Below are positions 40,454-47,925 of a stretch of DNA of 64,000 nt, one piece after another. The stretch comes from Candidatus Thiosymbion ectosymbiont of Catanema sp. Cochon2018 (GTDB lineage Bacteria > Pseudomonadota > Gammaproteobacteria > Chromatiales > Chromatiaceae): the NCBI GenBank assembly GCA_011392765.1, contig WYCW01000002.1, positions 466,917 to 530,916 of the forward strand. The letters are read 5' to 3'. A program made the translations under genes and the position numbers. Below the pieces are notes generated by a model. It ran no database searches. It saw only the letters and a program-made list of their open reading frames with translations, and had not been told where the DNA came from. Position 1 is the stretch's first letter; each line of letters opens with the position of its first letter.

Positions 40454-40619
40454 GTAACCATTCAGGTACAGGATGTTGTGTACGAGCGGTGACGAACCAC
40501 AAGATGTTGTGTTTTCATCGCACAGAAAGGCACGGAAATGCTGTATTTTTCGGCTATTATTACATCCCGAAATCCGTAACTCTTTGTTTTTTATGCGAAT
40601 GGGGGTCCTGAATAGTTAC
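40454..40619. mobile_element. 166-bp MITE with GTAACYATTCAGG ends and 8-bp target duplication
   Basis: Ends GTAACCATTCAGG / CCTGAATAGTTAC (one mismatch); TGTCGAAG is duplicated at 40446-40453 and 40620-40627. The inside shows no gene. A relative with the same ends but another heart lies at 42103-42246. Confidence 0.88.
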
Positions 40620-40759
40620 TGTCGAAGAAGGTTCAAGGGTTGGCCCGGTTGATCCGATACCGAATCCTCCCCCTCTCCCCCCGCCAAAGAGGTGAAGATG
40701 AGCGAATATGACGAAGCTGAGTCAAGTTTTGGGTGCATGGCACAAAAAATCGTGTGCGG

Positions 40760-40990
40760 ACCGGTTTCAACCACCCTCTCCCCAACCCCTCTCCCTCCCG
40801 AGGGTGTCGCAAAACATGACCCGAAGGAACCGGGACATCACGCGCTTGCGTTTCCGCGCCGCAACAGTTCCCGGTAGGGCTTTTGCGACACCCTCTCTAG
40901 GGAGAGGGGCTTTGTAGCGCAGGCGTCTCGCCTGCTATTCGTCGGTGCCCACTTGCAGGCGGGACGCCTGCGCTACGGGGAGAGGGGGAT
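40760..40990. repeat. Two adjacent palindromic repeats upstream of the MoxR gene
   Basis: First, CTCCCGAGGGTGTCGCAAAA (about 40793) pairs with TTTTGCGACACCCTCTC (about 40877). Second, GTAGCGCAGGCGTC (40915) pairs with GACGCCTGCGCTAC (about 40977); a relative of the second lies at 56946-57006. The rest of the gap 40628-41047 shows no gene. Confidence 0.65.
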
Positions 40991-41047
40991 CGAAGGGTTG
41001 ATCCTCGACCTATCAAGTTATCATTTGCTCCTGACAGGTTCAGATCC

Positions 41048-42043
41048 ATGACCGACTCCCTGAACTTCCTCCGCTACCAACCCCAGGGCATCGACTGGGA
41101 CAAACACGATCCGGCTACCGAACGCAAGCGCCTTGCAGCCAGCGCCCATGCCGCCGACCACCGCCGCCTGCAGCAGGGCGCCCGCAATTTTCTACCCTCC
41201 GAATATCTGGTCAATGCCGTCAACGCCGCCATCGCCACCCGCTCGCCTCTGCTGCTCACCGGCGACCCCGGTACCGGCAAGACCCAGGTCGCCTACTACC
41301 TGGAGCAGTACTTCGGGATTCCGCTCTTCCATTATCAGGTCCACTCCGACAGCAGCGCCCGCGATCTGCGTTATGACTTCGACGCCGTCGCCTACCTGCG
41401 CGATGCCTATCTCGCCTCGCTGCACCTGGAGCAATCCGATACTGAACCGGCCGCTCCGCCGGAACGTACCGACCCGCGCTATCTGCACAAAGGTAAGCTG
41501 TGGCTGGCCTACGAGCATCCCGGCGAATACGTACTCCTTATCAACGAGATCGACAAGGCCCCGCGGGATTTCCCCAACGACCTGCTCCAGGAGTTGGCCG
41601 ACTACTGCTTCGACCACCCTTTTCCATCCGATCCACCCAATCCGCCGATCGAGCGCGGCGACCGGCCGCCACCCATCGTCATCATCACCAGCAATGGGGA
41701 GCGTCGCCTACCCGATCCTTTTCTGCGCCGCTGCATCGTCCACCACATCGAGCTGGACGAGGAGTTGCTCACCCGCATCCTCGGCGCTTGGGAGGGTGAG
41801 TTTGCCGAGCGCCTGTCGCCGCCGGTGCAAAAACAGGCGTTCCGGCGCTTTCTCGAGCTGCGCCGCCGCCTGGAAAAACGCAGCCGACCACCCCCCGGTG
41901 CCGCCGAGCTGCTGATCTGGCTCACCATCCTCGCCGCCCAGGGGGCCGAGTTGAAGCAGCTCCAGGATGAGGTCCCGCTCGCCGAGCTGCCGGCCCTCGA
42001 GGGCCTGATCAAGGACCACGAAAACTATGCCCACCTGCGCTGA
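41048..42043 (+). CDS. MoxR-type AAA+ ATPase
   Basis: 331 residues. Walker A GDPGTGKTQVAYYL (about 75), Walker B VLLINEIDKAPRDFPNDLL (about 162), sensor 1 IVIITSNGERRLPDPFLRRC (about 215) and an arginine-finger region are intact; the lid is helical. MoxR ATPases act as chaperone-like switches, often with vWA or membrane partners. Here it stands between the TIR gene and the large membrane FGE gene on the same strand, an arrangement seen in ATP-dependent bacterial conflict systems. It is the one gene of the three without visible damage. Confidence 0.88.
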   Translation: MTDSLNFLRYQPQGIDWDKHDPATERKRLAASAHAADHRRLQQGARNFLPSEYLVNAVNAAIATRSPLLLTGDPGTGKTQVAYYLEQYFGIPLFHYQVHSDSSARDLRYDFDAVAYLRDAYLASLHLEQSDTEPAAPPERTDPRYLHKGKLWLAYEHPGEYVLLINEIDKAPRDFPNDLLQELADYCFDHPFPSDPPNPPIERGDRPPPIVIITSNGERRLPDPFLRRCIVHHIELDEELLTRILGAWEGEFAERLSPPVQKQAFRRFLELRRRLEKRSRPPPGAAELLIWLTILAAQGAELKQLQDEVPLAELPALEGLIKDHENYAHLR

Positions 42044-42102
42044 AACACCCCACGTTCGCCGCGAGGCTGGGTTTCGTTCCTCAACCCTACCGATTTAAAA
42101 TC

Positions 42103-42246
42103 GTAACTATTCAGCCCCCCATCTTGCGCGGTGAAAACACAACCGGAAAAAACTACGAATCCCGCGAATCAGCGCGAATCGGTTTTCGCGTGGATTCGCG
42201 TGATTCGTAGTTTTTCCATCTCAAGGTTGGGTAGCTGAATAGTTAC
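42103..42246. mobile_element. MITE with GTAACTATTCAG ends and AACTACGAATC heart
   Basis: Ends GTAACTATTCAGC / GCTGAATAGTTAC, same type as 40454-40619. The heart is the AAACTACGAATCCCGCGAAT palindrome, the heart that elsewhere (13847, 56707) sits inside CAATGCC-ended elements. No clear target duplication. Confidence 0.75.
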
Positions 42247-42247
42247 G

Positions 42248-42610
42248 TTTTCAGACAGCCTCTTAGATTCGTAGGCTGGGTTGAGGAACGAAACCCAGCT
42301 TTGGGTATTGCCGGGTTTTGGCCGTCCCTGTCCGCAACCCAGCCTACGGTCCTTTTTTAGACAGTCTCTTAAGAGCCTGTCTAAAAAGACAGTCTCTTAG
42401 TACCCCTTTGTGGCTTTGTGCCTTTGTGTGATGTTCTTCATTTCTCACACAAAGCCACAAAGCCACGAAGAATTTTTCATTTTTAAATCAAGGTGTTAGT
42501 TTTTAGATGACCTCTCAGACTGACAAGGCGTGAGTTTTTTGTAGAGTGATGGAACCACGAATAAACACGAACCCTTATTCGTGTGAATCCGTGTCCATTC
42601 GTGGTTCCTA
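42248..42610. repeat. Cluster of four palindromic repeats
   Basis: In order: a GTAGGCTGGGTT/AACCCAGCCTAC block with AGACAGTCTCT ends (42249-42400), a CTTTGTGGCTTTGTG/CACAAAGCCACAAAG palindrome (about 42410-42472), a TTAGTTTTTAGATGACCTCT fragment, and a GGAACCACGAATAAACACG palindrome (42548-42608). No gene in the gap 42044-42664. Confidence 0.7.
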
Positions 42611-42664
42611 TTCCCCGCCCATGGAAACATTCGCATCGATTCGCGTGATTCGTAGTCAAGACAC

Positions 42665-43123
42665 ATGCCCGCACCCGTGATTCTCGGCGAGGACCCGCGC
42701 CTGGCACAGCTCCTCAGACGCCTGCCCGACCTGGGCGTACCTGTGCTGCCGCTCGATTACGAGCGTATTTTCCGGGTCTTTGCCCCCGGTCGCCGGCTGG
42801 AGTGGATTGCCGCGCGCGAGCTCCTGATTACCCTGCTGGCCAAGGACGCGGAGCAACGCTCTCTCATACGCCGCGAATTCCGCCGCCGGATACCACCGGT
42901 GGAGGAGAAGGCGGAGGAGGCACCACCCGCGGACGATGACACCGCGCAGGAGACAACTGCCGCCGACGCTGCCGCAGACCAAGCCGATCCGCATTCGCCG
43001 CCTGCCCCCACGCCTTCTAAGCCTGTCATCCTGACCACCCCGCGCGAGCGCCGCTGGCCGATATGGCGACTCGCCCTAGGTATTGCCGTATTTGCGGTCA
43101 TCGCCGCACTACTCACCGCCTAG
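42665..43123 (+). CDS. N-terminal part of a giant membrane FGE protein, ended by an in-frame TAG
   Basis: 152 residues: a soluble helical domain (1-80, VILGEDPRLAQLLRRLPDLG), a low-complexity acidic linker (EEKAEEAPPADDDTAQE), then a membrane helix (WRLALGIAVFAVIAALLTA). The TAG at 43121-43123 comes straight after the helix, and the same frame continues without another stop to 46357: LWFREQPLLQQEQPLL and onward. The natural product is probably one protein of about 1,230 residues; TGG to TAG is the simplest change. If truncated, this piece would be a small anchored protein. Confidence 0.75.
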   Translation: MPAPVILGEDPRLAQLLRRLPDLGVPVLPLDYERIFRVFAPGRRLEWIAARELLITLLAKDAEQRSLIRREFRRRIPPVEEKAEEAPPADDDTAQETTAADAAADQADPHSPPAPTPSKPVILTTPRERRWPIWRLALGIAVFAVIAALLTA

Positions 43124-43216
43124 CTCTGGTTCCGGGAGCAACCGTTACTCCAGCAGGAACAGCCGTTACTCCGGCAGAAGCAGTCCCTATCCCAACAGGA
43201 GGAGCCATCGCCCCAA

Positions 43217-46200
43217 GTGGTTCCCGAGTCGTCACTGCCCCCGGGCGAGCTGCCAACCGATCCGATCCGTTCTTTCCATGATTGGGTGCCGGTGATTGAA
43301 CCCCTGGACCCGGCCGCGGCCCTGGCTGCTTGGTTGCCCCCGCTGATCTTATTGATCGGAGGGCTGCTCGGCATTGCCTGGCTGTGGGAACGCAGTCGCT
43401 TCCTACACTCGCCGCACTATGACCAGGTCGATTTCGATCCCGAGGGCGAATCGGTGCTCGTCTGGTCAGCGGCGGAGCTGCGCCTGCCTGGCCTCCTGTC
43501 CGCAAGCCAGCGTCGGGAGATGGTGTGGGGCGTGCAGCGCTTCGAGAGCGAGCGCACCACCTCTCTGCTCGACGTACCCGCCACCGTGCGCGGCAGCGCC
43601 GAGGCCGGTTTTCCCGAGCTGCACTTCGCCCGCGCCCGCTACGAGCGTGAGGTCTGGCTCTGGCTCGACAGCCGCCTGCGTACCCGTGAAGCCGTCGCCC
43701 TGGCCGACCAGATCGAGCGCGAGCTCGGTCGCGCCGGGCTGCGGGTACGCCGCGCGACCTTCCCGGCCCTGCCCGTCAAGCTCCGCTTCGCCACCCATGA
43801 GCACGCCTCGCCGTTCGACCTCGACGCCGCCGCCCGGCAGGCCCTGGTCGCCCTGTTCACCGACGGTACCGGAATCGCCCACACCCTGGACGGCACGGAC
43901 AGCGATCGGAAAGCGGAGCTGGAGCGCGTCCTCCGCGAGCTGCGGACCTGGCCGAGATTGTGCCTGGTGGATTTCTCCCCACCGGAGCTCGACCTCCCGC
44001 ATCTGGCTGCCCGTCTCGGCCTCGCCTGCGTCGCCCCCGATAGGCTCCCTGCCTGGCTGGCGGAACGAGAGACCCGTGGGCCGATCAGCGACCTGCAACC
44101 GATTACGGATCTGGAGACCCGTCTGTGGGTCGCCGCCTGTGCCCTGCCGCGCCTGCCGGTGACCCTGGCCCAGACCCGTGATCTCTATCAGGCACTCGGG
44201 CTGCCGCCGGCCTGGCGACTACCGGCACCGACGGCCGGCCACAGCGGCGCCGACGGCATCCGTTTCAGCAACGGTGAACGCCGGTGCCTGCTCGCCGATC
44301 TCGCCCGTTGGATATGGGAAGACGGCCTCGATAGTGAGGCCGGCCGTTGCTTGAAGACCGCACTCGATTTCTGGAGGGCCCGCCTCGCCGACAACACCGC
44401 GCATCCGGAGCGGCTGGCGGATACCACCCCCGACGCACGCTGGAAGGACAGCGGCGCCGGTCACGAGCAGGCCATCGAGCGCTATCTGCTCGACCTGTGG
44501 TGGGGCGACCGCCGCACGGCCCAAGCCGTGCGCAGGCTTTGGGACCGCTATCAGCTCTACGACCACAGGGACTTGCAACGGCTCAAACGGCTGATCCGTG
44601 AGCGATTGGGGGAGCTCAGTGCCCGTGGCCTCGAAAGTGCAAAGGATGACGGGCGCATCGTCCTGCCCTGGCACTGGCGGCAGCTCCCGGAGATCGCCGG
44701 CGAGCCGCCCGGCACCGCCCACCAACGTTTATTGGGTATGGGCTTCGCCGGCGCCAAGCCCGGCGCGAGAAAGGCCCTGGGCGCGGACACCCGGCTCCTG
44801 TTCGGCGCCTTCGCCGGCATCGCCCTGGCCGGTTTTATCGCTGCCGGGCAACGCCTCGCCACCCCAGCTGCCGTCATTGTTCACGACGCACCAGTGTACG
44901 AAAGTCCCCTGTTCCAAAGCCTGGTGATGGAACGGAAACACCGCGGACGCCTCTACGCCGCCTCCCGCAAGCTCGTCGCCGAGCAGGCACTGCTTCCCGG
45001 CGAGCAGCTGCGAGTCCACTGGTGCTGGAGTGGTGTGTCTGCTAAGCAGGCACTGGAATCCTGCCGTGATCTGCTCGGGAATCAAAACGACCCGCGTCGG
45101 GTCAATGTCGTGCCCAAAGGTGAAAGAGGTGAAAGGGGCGAGAGCGCCCTGTTGCGTGCCGGCAGTCTTGCCGAGCCCATCCGCGCCTGCGCCCGGGACT
45201 GGCCGGCACTCTCGGTAGCTATAATCGCCGGCGATCCCTGGCTCTGGCCGGAGCAAGCCGACAACAACCTGGCCGCCCGCCGGCTCGCCATCCAACTGCT
45301 CGACAGCGGCGCCGTCGACCTGGCACTCATCGGTCCGGCGGAATCGACCGCAGCCCAGGAATTGGCCTCCGAGTGGGCATTCGTCACCGACAGCCAGTGG
45401 CTCTTCTTCTCTCGCCTGTCGGAGCCGACACCGGGCGTGCCGGTCCCTGCACTCGGCAACCACCGGGCCCTGATCCATGCCGATTACGACCAACTCGCCT
45501 ACCACCTGCGCGACCGGGTGGACGGCGTGCTCGACCCGGCGGACCCGGACGAGCGCCTGCCGCCGGATGTCGCCCGCATCGAGGTCCTGGCCGGTACACC
45601 TCGGCTTTGGGGCGGTCCTGAAATCTCGGAAGATCCCGCCGGGATCGAATTCGTCCGCATCTGCCCCGGTACCTTCACCATGGGTTCTCATTCGCCATCA
45701 CCCGATATGGCCGACGAGGATCCCGCTCGCCCCTATCCTGAAGAATTCCCCGCCCATCCAGTGCTTCTGGATGGTTTCGAGATCGCACGCACCGAGACCA
45801 CCTGGGACCAGCTTGCCGTACTCCGTCCCGAGGTAGTGAACAACCGAGGAAACCAGAACGGCAATTGGCCTGCCGTGTCTATCAACTGGAAAGACGCAGA
45901 CATGGCCTGCCGGCAACTGACGACACCTGGCGGAAGCGGGAAACTGCCGACGGAGGCCCAGTGGGAATATGCCGCCCGCGGCGGCGCCCAAACCCCCTGG
46001 TCCTGGGGCGACGACCCTGAGCGGGCCGGCGATTACGCCTGGTACTCCGGCAACTCTAGTTATCCCTCGGAGCCCGTGAAGACTAAGTTGCCCAATCCAC
46101 TGGGGCTCCATGACATGCACGGCAATATCTGGGAGTGGACACGCGACTGTTACGACGCGGATGCCTACAAGGGCCGCAGCCCCTACCCGACGGCTGTGCC

Positions 46201-46357
46201 GATAGTGGACAACACCCTATGCAGCAGCCGGGTGCTCCGCGGCGGCTCCTTCGTCAACGAGCCCAGGGTCCGGCGCTCCGCGGTCCGGGGCAGGCGCGAG
46301 CCCGAGGGCTGGGACGTCCTCATCGGGTTTCGGTGTGTTCGCGGTTCCGGCCGGTAG
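43217..46357 (+). CDS. Large membrane protein with C-terminal FGE/C-type-lectin-fold domain (DGR variable region at its end)
   Basis: 1046 residues as counted from the first start after the amber codon, but in frame with the preceding entry. A membrane helix lies near 33-55 (LPPLILLIGGLLGIAWLWE), a long cytoplasmic-type region to about 520, another helix (LLFGAFAGIALAGFIAAG, about 530-548), a receptor-like domain, and an FGE-sulfatase/SUMF1 domain from about 800: LPTEAQWEYAARGGAQTPW, NPLGLHDMHGNIWEWTRD, RVLRGGSF and GFRCVR. The cysteine pair of catalytic formylglycine-generating enzymes is not seen, so this is more likely a ligand-binding C-type-lectin fold. The final 127 bases behave as a DGR variable region (see findings). 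Confidence 0.85.
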   Translation: MVPESSLPPGELPTDPIRSFHDWVPVIEPLDPAAALAAWLPPLILLIGGLLGIAWLWERSRFLHSPHYDQVDFDPEGESVLVWSAAELRLPGLLSASQRREMVWGVQRFESERTTSLLDVPATVRGSAEAGFPELHFARARYEREVWLWLDSRLRTREAVALADQIERELGRAGLRVRRATFPALPVKLRFATHEHASPFDLDAAARQALVALFTDGTGIAHTLDGTDSDRKAELERVLRELRTWPRLCLVDFSPPELDLPHLAARLGLACVAPDRLPAWLAERETRGPISDLQPITDLETRLWVAACALPRLPVTLAQTRDLYQALGLPPAWRLPAPTAGHSGADGIRFSNGERRCLLADLARWIWEDGLDSEAGRCLKTALDFWRARLADNTAHPERLADTTPDARWKDSGAGHEQAIERYLLDLWWGDRRTAQAVRRLWDRYQLYDHRDLQRLKRLIRERLGELSARGLESAKDDGRIVLPWHWRQLPEIAGEPPGTAHQRLLGMGFAGAKPGARKALGADTRLLFGAFAGIALAGFIAAGQRLATPAAVIVHDAPVYESPLFQSLVMERKHRGRLYAASRKLVAEQALLPGEQLRVHWCWSGVSAKQALESCRDLLGNQNDPRRVNVVPKGERGERGESALLRAGSLAEPIRACARDWPALSVAIIAGDPWLWPEQADNNLAARRLAIQLLDSGAVDLALIGPAESTAAQELASEWAFVTDSQWLFFSRLSEPTPGVPVPALGNHRALIHADYDQLAYHLRDRVDGVLDPADPDERLPPDVARIEVLAGTPRLWGGPEISEDPAGIEFVRICPGTFTMGSHSPSPDMADEDPARPYPEEFPAHPVLLDGFEIARTETTWDQLAVLRPEVVNNRGNQNGNWPAVSINWKDADMACRQLTTPGGSGKLPTEAQWEYAARGGAQTPWSWGDDPERAGDYAWYSGNSSYPSEPVKTKLPNPLGLHDMHGNIWEWTRDCYDADAYKGRSPYPTAVPIVDNTLCSSRVLRGGSFVNEPRVRRSAVRGRREPEGWDVLIGFRCVRGSGR
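46226..46352 (+). other. Candidate DGR variable region, copy 1
   Basis: Encodes RVLRGGSF to GSG at the end of the large FGE protein. It differs from 47937-48063 at 18 of 127 positions; 17 are at first or second codon positions and change 12 residues. Constant codons match base for base. A hairpin follows at 46358-46394. Confidence 0.75.
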
Positions 46358-46394
46358 GTTGGGCAAAGCCGCCATGGACGGCGGTGTGCCCAAC
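46358..46394 (+). repeat. Hairpin directly after the variable region
   Basis: GTTGGGCA-AAG-CCGCC-ATGGAC-GGCGG-TG-TGCCCAAC, beginning right after the stop codon of the FGE gene. The same hairpin follows the second FGE gene (47892-47926 region, minus strand). DGR variable regions commonly have such a hairpin beyond their 3' end; it may double as a REP-like sequence. Confidence 0.7.
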
Positions 46395-46530
46395 ACAGGC
46401 ATTGCGGGAGACAAATAACGCGCCCATTGATTGATCGTCTTTTGAATCGCAAAACCGGTAGGTTGGGCAAAGCCAGGTAGGTTGGGCAAAGGGCGTCCAG
46501 GGACGGACGCACGTGCCCAACACAAGCACC

Positions 46531-46686
46531 GTAATTGATTAGCGGCATCTAATCCTTATTTTTCAATGAGTTATGCGATTCGATGGTATTGAAAAAGCGG
46601 CTCAATCGCTATTTTGGGCGGCCTCCATAAACGTAACCGTTTGTTTTTACTATGTTTACAGAACTGGAGGGCCGCTAATCAATTAC
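46531..46686. mobile_element. 156-bp MITE, copy 2, with 8-bp target duplication
   Basis: Same element as 21664-21819; CAAGCACC is duplicated at 46523-46530 and 46687-46694. It lies between the large FGE gene and the 3' end of the RAYT gene. Confidence 0.92.
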
Positions 46687-46707
46687 CAAGCACCTGCAGG
46701 GAAAGTG

Positions 46708-47244
46708 TCATTCACAATCGAATTCCTTGATATCCTCCGGCTCGGTGGCTCCCCAATCCGGGGCGTACCACCCTCTCTGCGCACATCGTTGGAATGAGCT
46801 GTATGGCCATTCGCCTGCTGATCGTGCATATCCATGCTTGACCGGATTGTAATGGATGTAGTCCATATGATTCCGCCAATCGTTTTCATCGCGGATGGTG
46901 TGTTCCCAGAAACGTCTCTGCCAAACGGGCTTCTCCCGCTTGTTATGGCGCGAGACCGATTGCATCTCTTTGAGTCCAACGCAACCGATGCTGAAATAGC
47001 CTTTAATCCGACTCCAGCGGGTTGAATAATCATGGTCACCTCCGGGTAGGCTCCAGAGTGTGTGAAGGTGATCGGGCAGGATGACAATAGCGTCGATAGT
47101 GAAGGGATATTTTTCTATCTCCCTTTTGAACGCCGCTTTCAGACGGTCGGTGTTCTCCGGAAGCGAAAAAAGGGGTTGACGCCGGTAGGTGACAACGGTG
47201 AAGAAGTAGCTGCCGCCGGGTTGTTTTGACCTGCGGTATTTCAT
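46708..47244 (-). CDS. REP-associated tyrosine transposase (RAYT)
   Basis: 178 residues from the ATG at 47244 (MKYRRSKQPGGSYFFTVVTY); the longer frame upstream is repeat sequence. VILPDHLHTLWSLPGGDHDY carries the H-x-H metal motif of Y1 (IS200/IS605-like) transposases, and YIHYNPVKHGY the catalytic tyrosine region. RAYTs are single-copy domesticated enzymes linked to REP palindromes. TTGGGC-type palindromes of that kind flank it on both sides, and a decayed second copy lies at 47486-47851. Confidence 0.92.
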   Translation of the reverse strand: MKYRRSKQPGGSYFFTVVTYRRQPLFSLPENTDRLKAAFKREIEKYPFTIDAIVILPDHLHTLWSLPGGDHDYSTRWSRIKGYFSIGCVGLKEMQSVSRHNKREKPVWQRRFWEHTIRDENDWRNHMDYIHYNPVKHGYARSAGEWPYSSFQRCAQRGWYAPDWGATEPEDIKEFDCE

Positions 47245-47274
47245 GATATTCGGGTGGCATGTTTGGGAACGAGG

Positions 47275-47330
47275 TGTTGGGCTACCGGCCGGAACCGCGA
47301 ACACACCGGAACCCGATGTCGGCGCCCCTG
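47275..47330 (-). pseudogene. Remnant of a third FGE gene 3' end
   Basis: Reading the minus strand gives ADIGFRCVRGSGR and a stop, the exact ending of the FGE genes, with DNA nearly the same as at 46325-46355 and 47937-47975. The rest of the gene is absent. It adjoins the start of the intact RAYT gene just as the second FGE gene adjoins the broken RAYT copy, indicating a segmental duplication. Confidence 0.75.
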
Positions 47331-47405
47331 CCCTTGGACGCGAACCAGGAATGTTGGGCACGCCGCGTCCCTGCGGCTTTGCCCAACCTACGGGTTTTGC
47401 CCAAC

Positions 47406-47455
47406 CTTGTATGTTCTGTTTCCAAGGAAAAGCCAAGGATGAGGTATAAAAGGAT
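47406..47455 (-). repeat. Dispersed repeat with CCTTGGCTTT / GAAACAGAACATACAAG
   Basis: On the minus strand TATACCTCATCCTTGGCTTT is followed by CCTTGGAAACAGAACATACA. Related copies lie at 62292-62342 and, shorter, at 57145-57172, each close to TTGGGC or TAGGATG palindromes. Confidence 0.6.
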
Positions 47456-47485
47456 GTTTTACTTATTTTTGAATCGTTACTTAAT

Positions 47486-47851
47486 CCGGCTCCAACGGGT
47501 TGAATAAACTCGTGGGGCGTCACCTTGGGAGGCAAGCCCAAAGCGTGTGAAGGTGGTCGGGCAGGCCGATGACAATAGCGTCGATAGTGAAGGGATATTT
47601 TCTATCTCCCTTTGAACGCCGCTTTCTGCAGGGCACTCCTTGAAAAATGCGACTTTCGTCTTTGGCACACCCCAACAATCAATGGCTTAGGGCGAGTCTG
47701 CTTTTGGTGAATAATACCTATTTTTCAAGGTGCCCTTCAGACGGTCGGTGTTCTCCCGGAAGCGAAAAGGGGTTGACGCCGGTAGGTGACGACGGTGAAG
47801 AAGTAGCTGCGGGCACGCCCGTGGTTGTTTTGACCTGGCGCGTATTCGGTC
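47486..47851 (-). pseudogene. Decayed second RAYT copy with inserted element
   Basis: Matches the N-terminal half of the intact RAYT (KQPRAC-like start, SYFFTVVTYRRQPLF, RLK...FKREIEKYPFTIDA) but with frameshifts and no C-terminal half. A roughly 107-bp segment with AGGGCAC..CTTGAAAAAT / ATTTTTCAAGGTGCCCT ends (about 47630-47736) interrupts it between codons that are joined in the intact copy (GCTTTCAGACGG). Confidence 0.8.
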
Positions 47852-47925
47852 ATGATTATTCGGGTGCCCCGGCATGTTTGGGAACGAGGTGTTGGGCACG
47901 CCGCCGTCCGTGGCGGCTTGCCCAA

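Noticed and set aside
42665..43123. Independent small membrane protein gene
   Set aside because: Kept as an entry, but the frame continues unbroken after one TAG, so it is more likely the N-terminus of the giant FGE protein than a separate gene.
46371..46384. Hairpin after the FGE gene as a rho-independent terminator
   Set aside because: There is no T run after the stem, and the same palindrome recurs as a REP-like sequence, so the DGR or REP reading is preferred.
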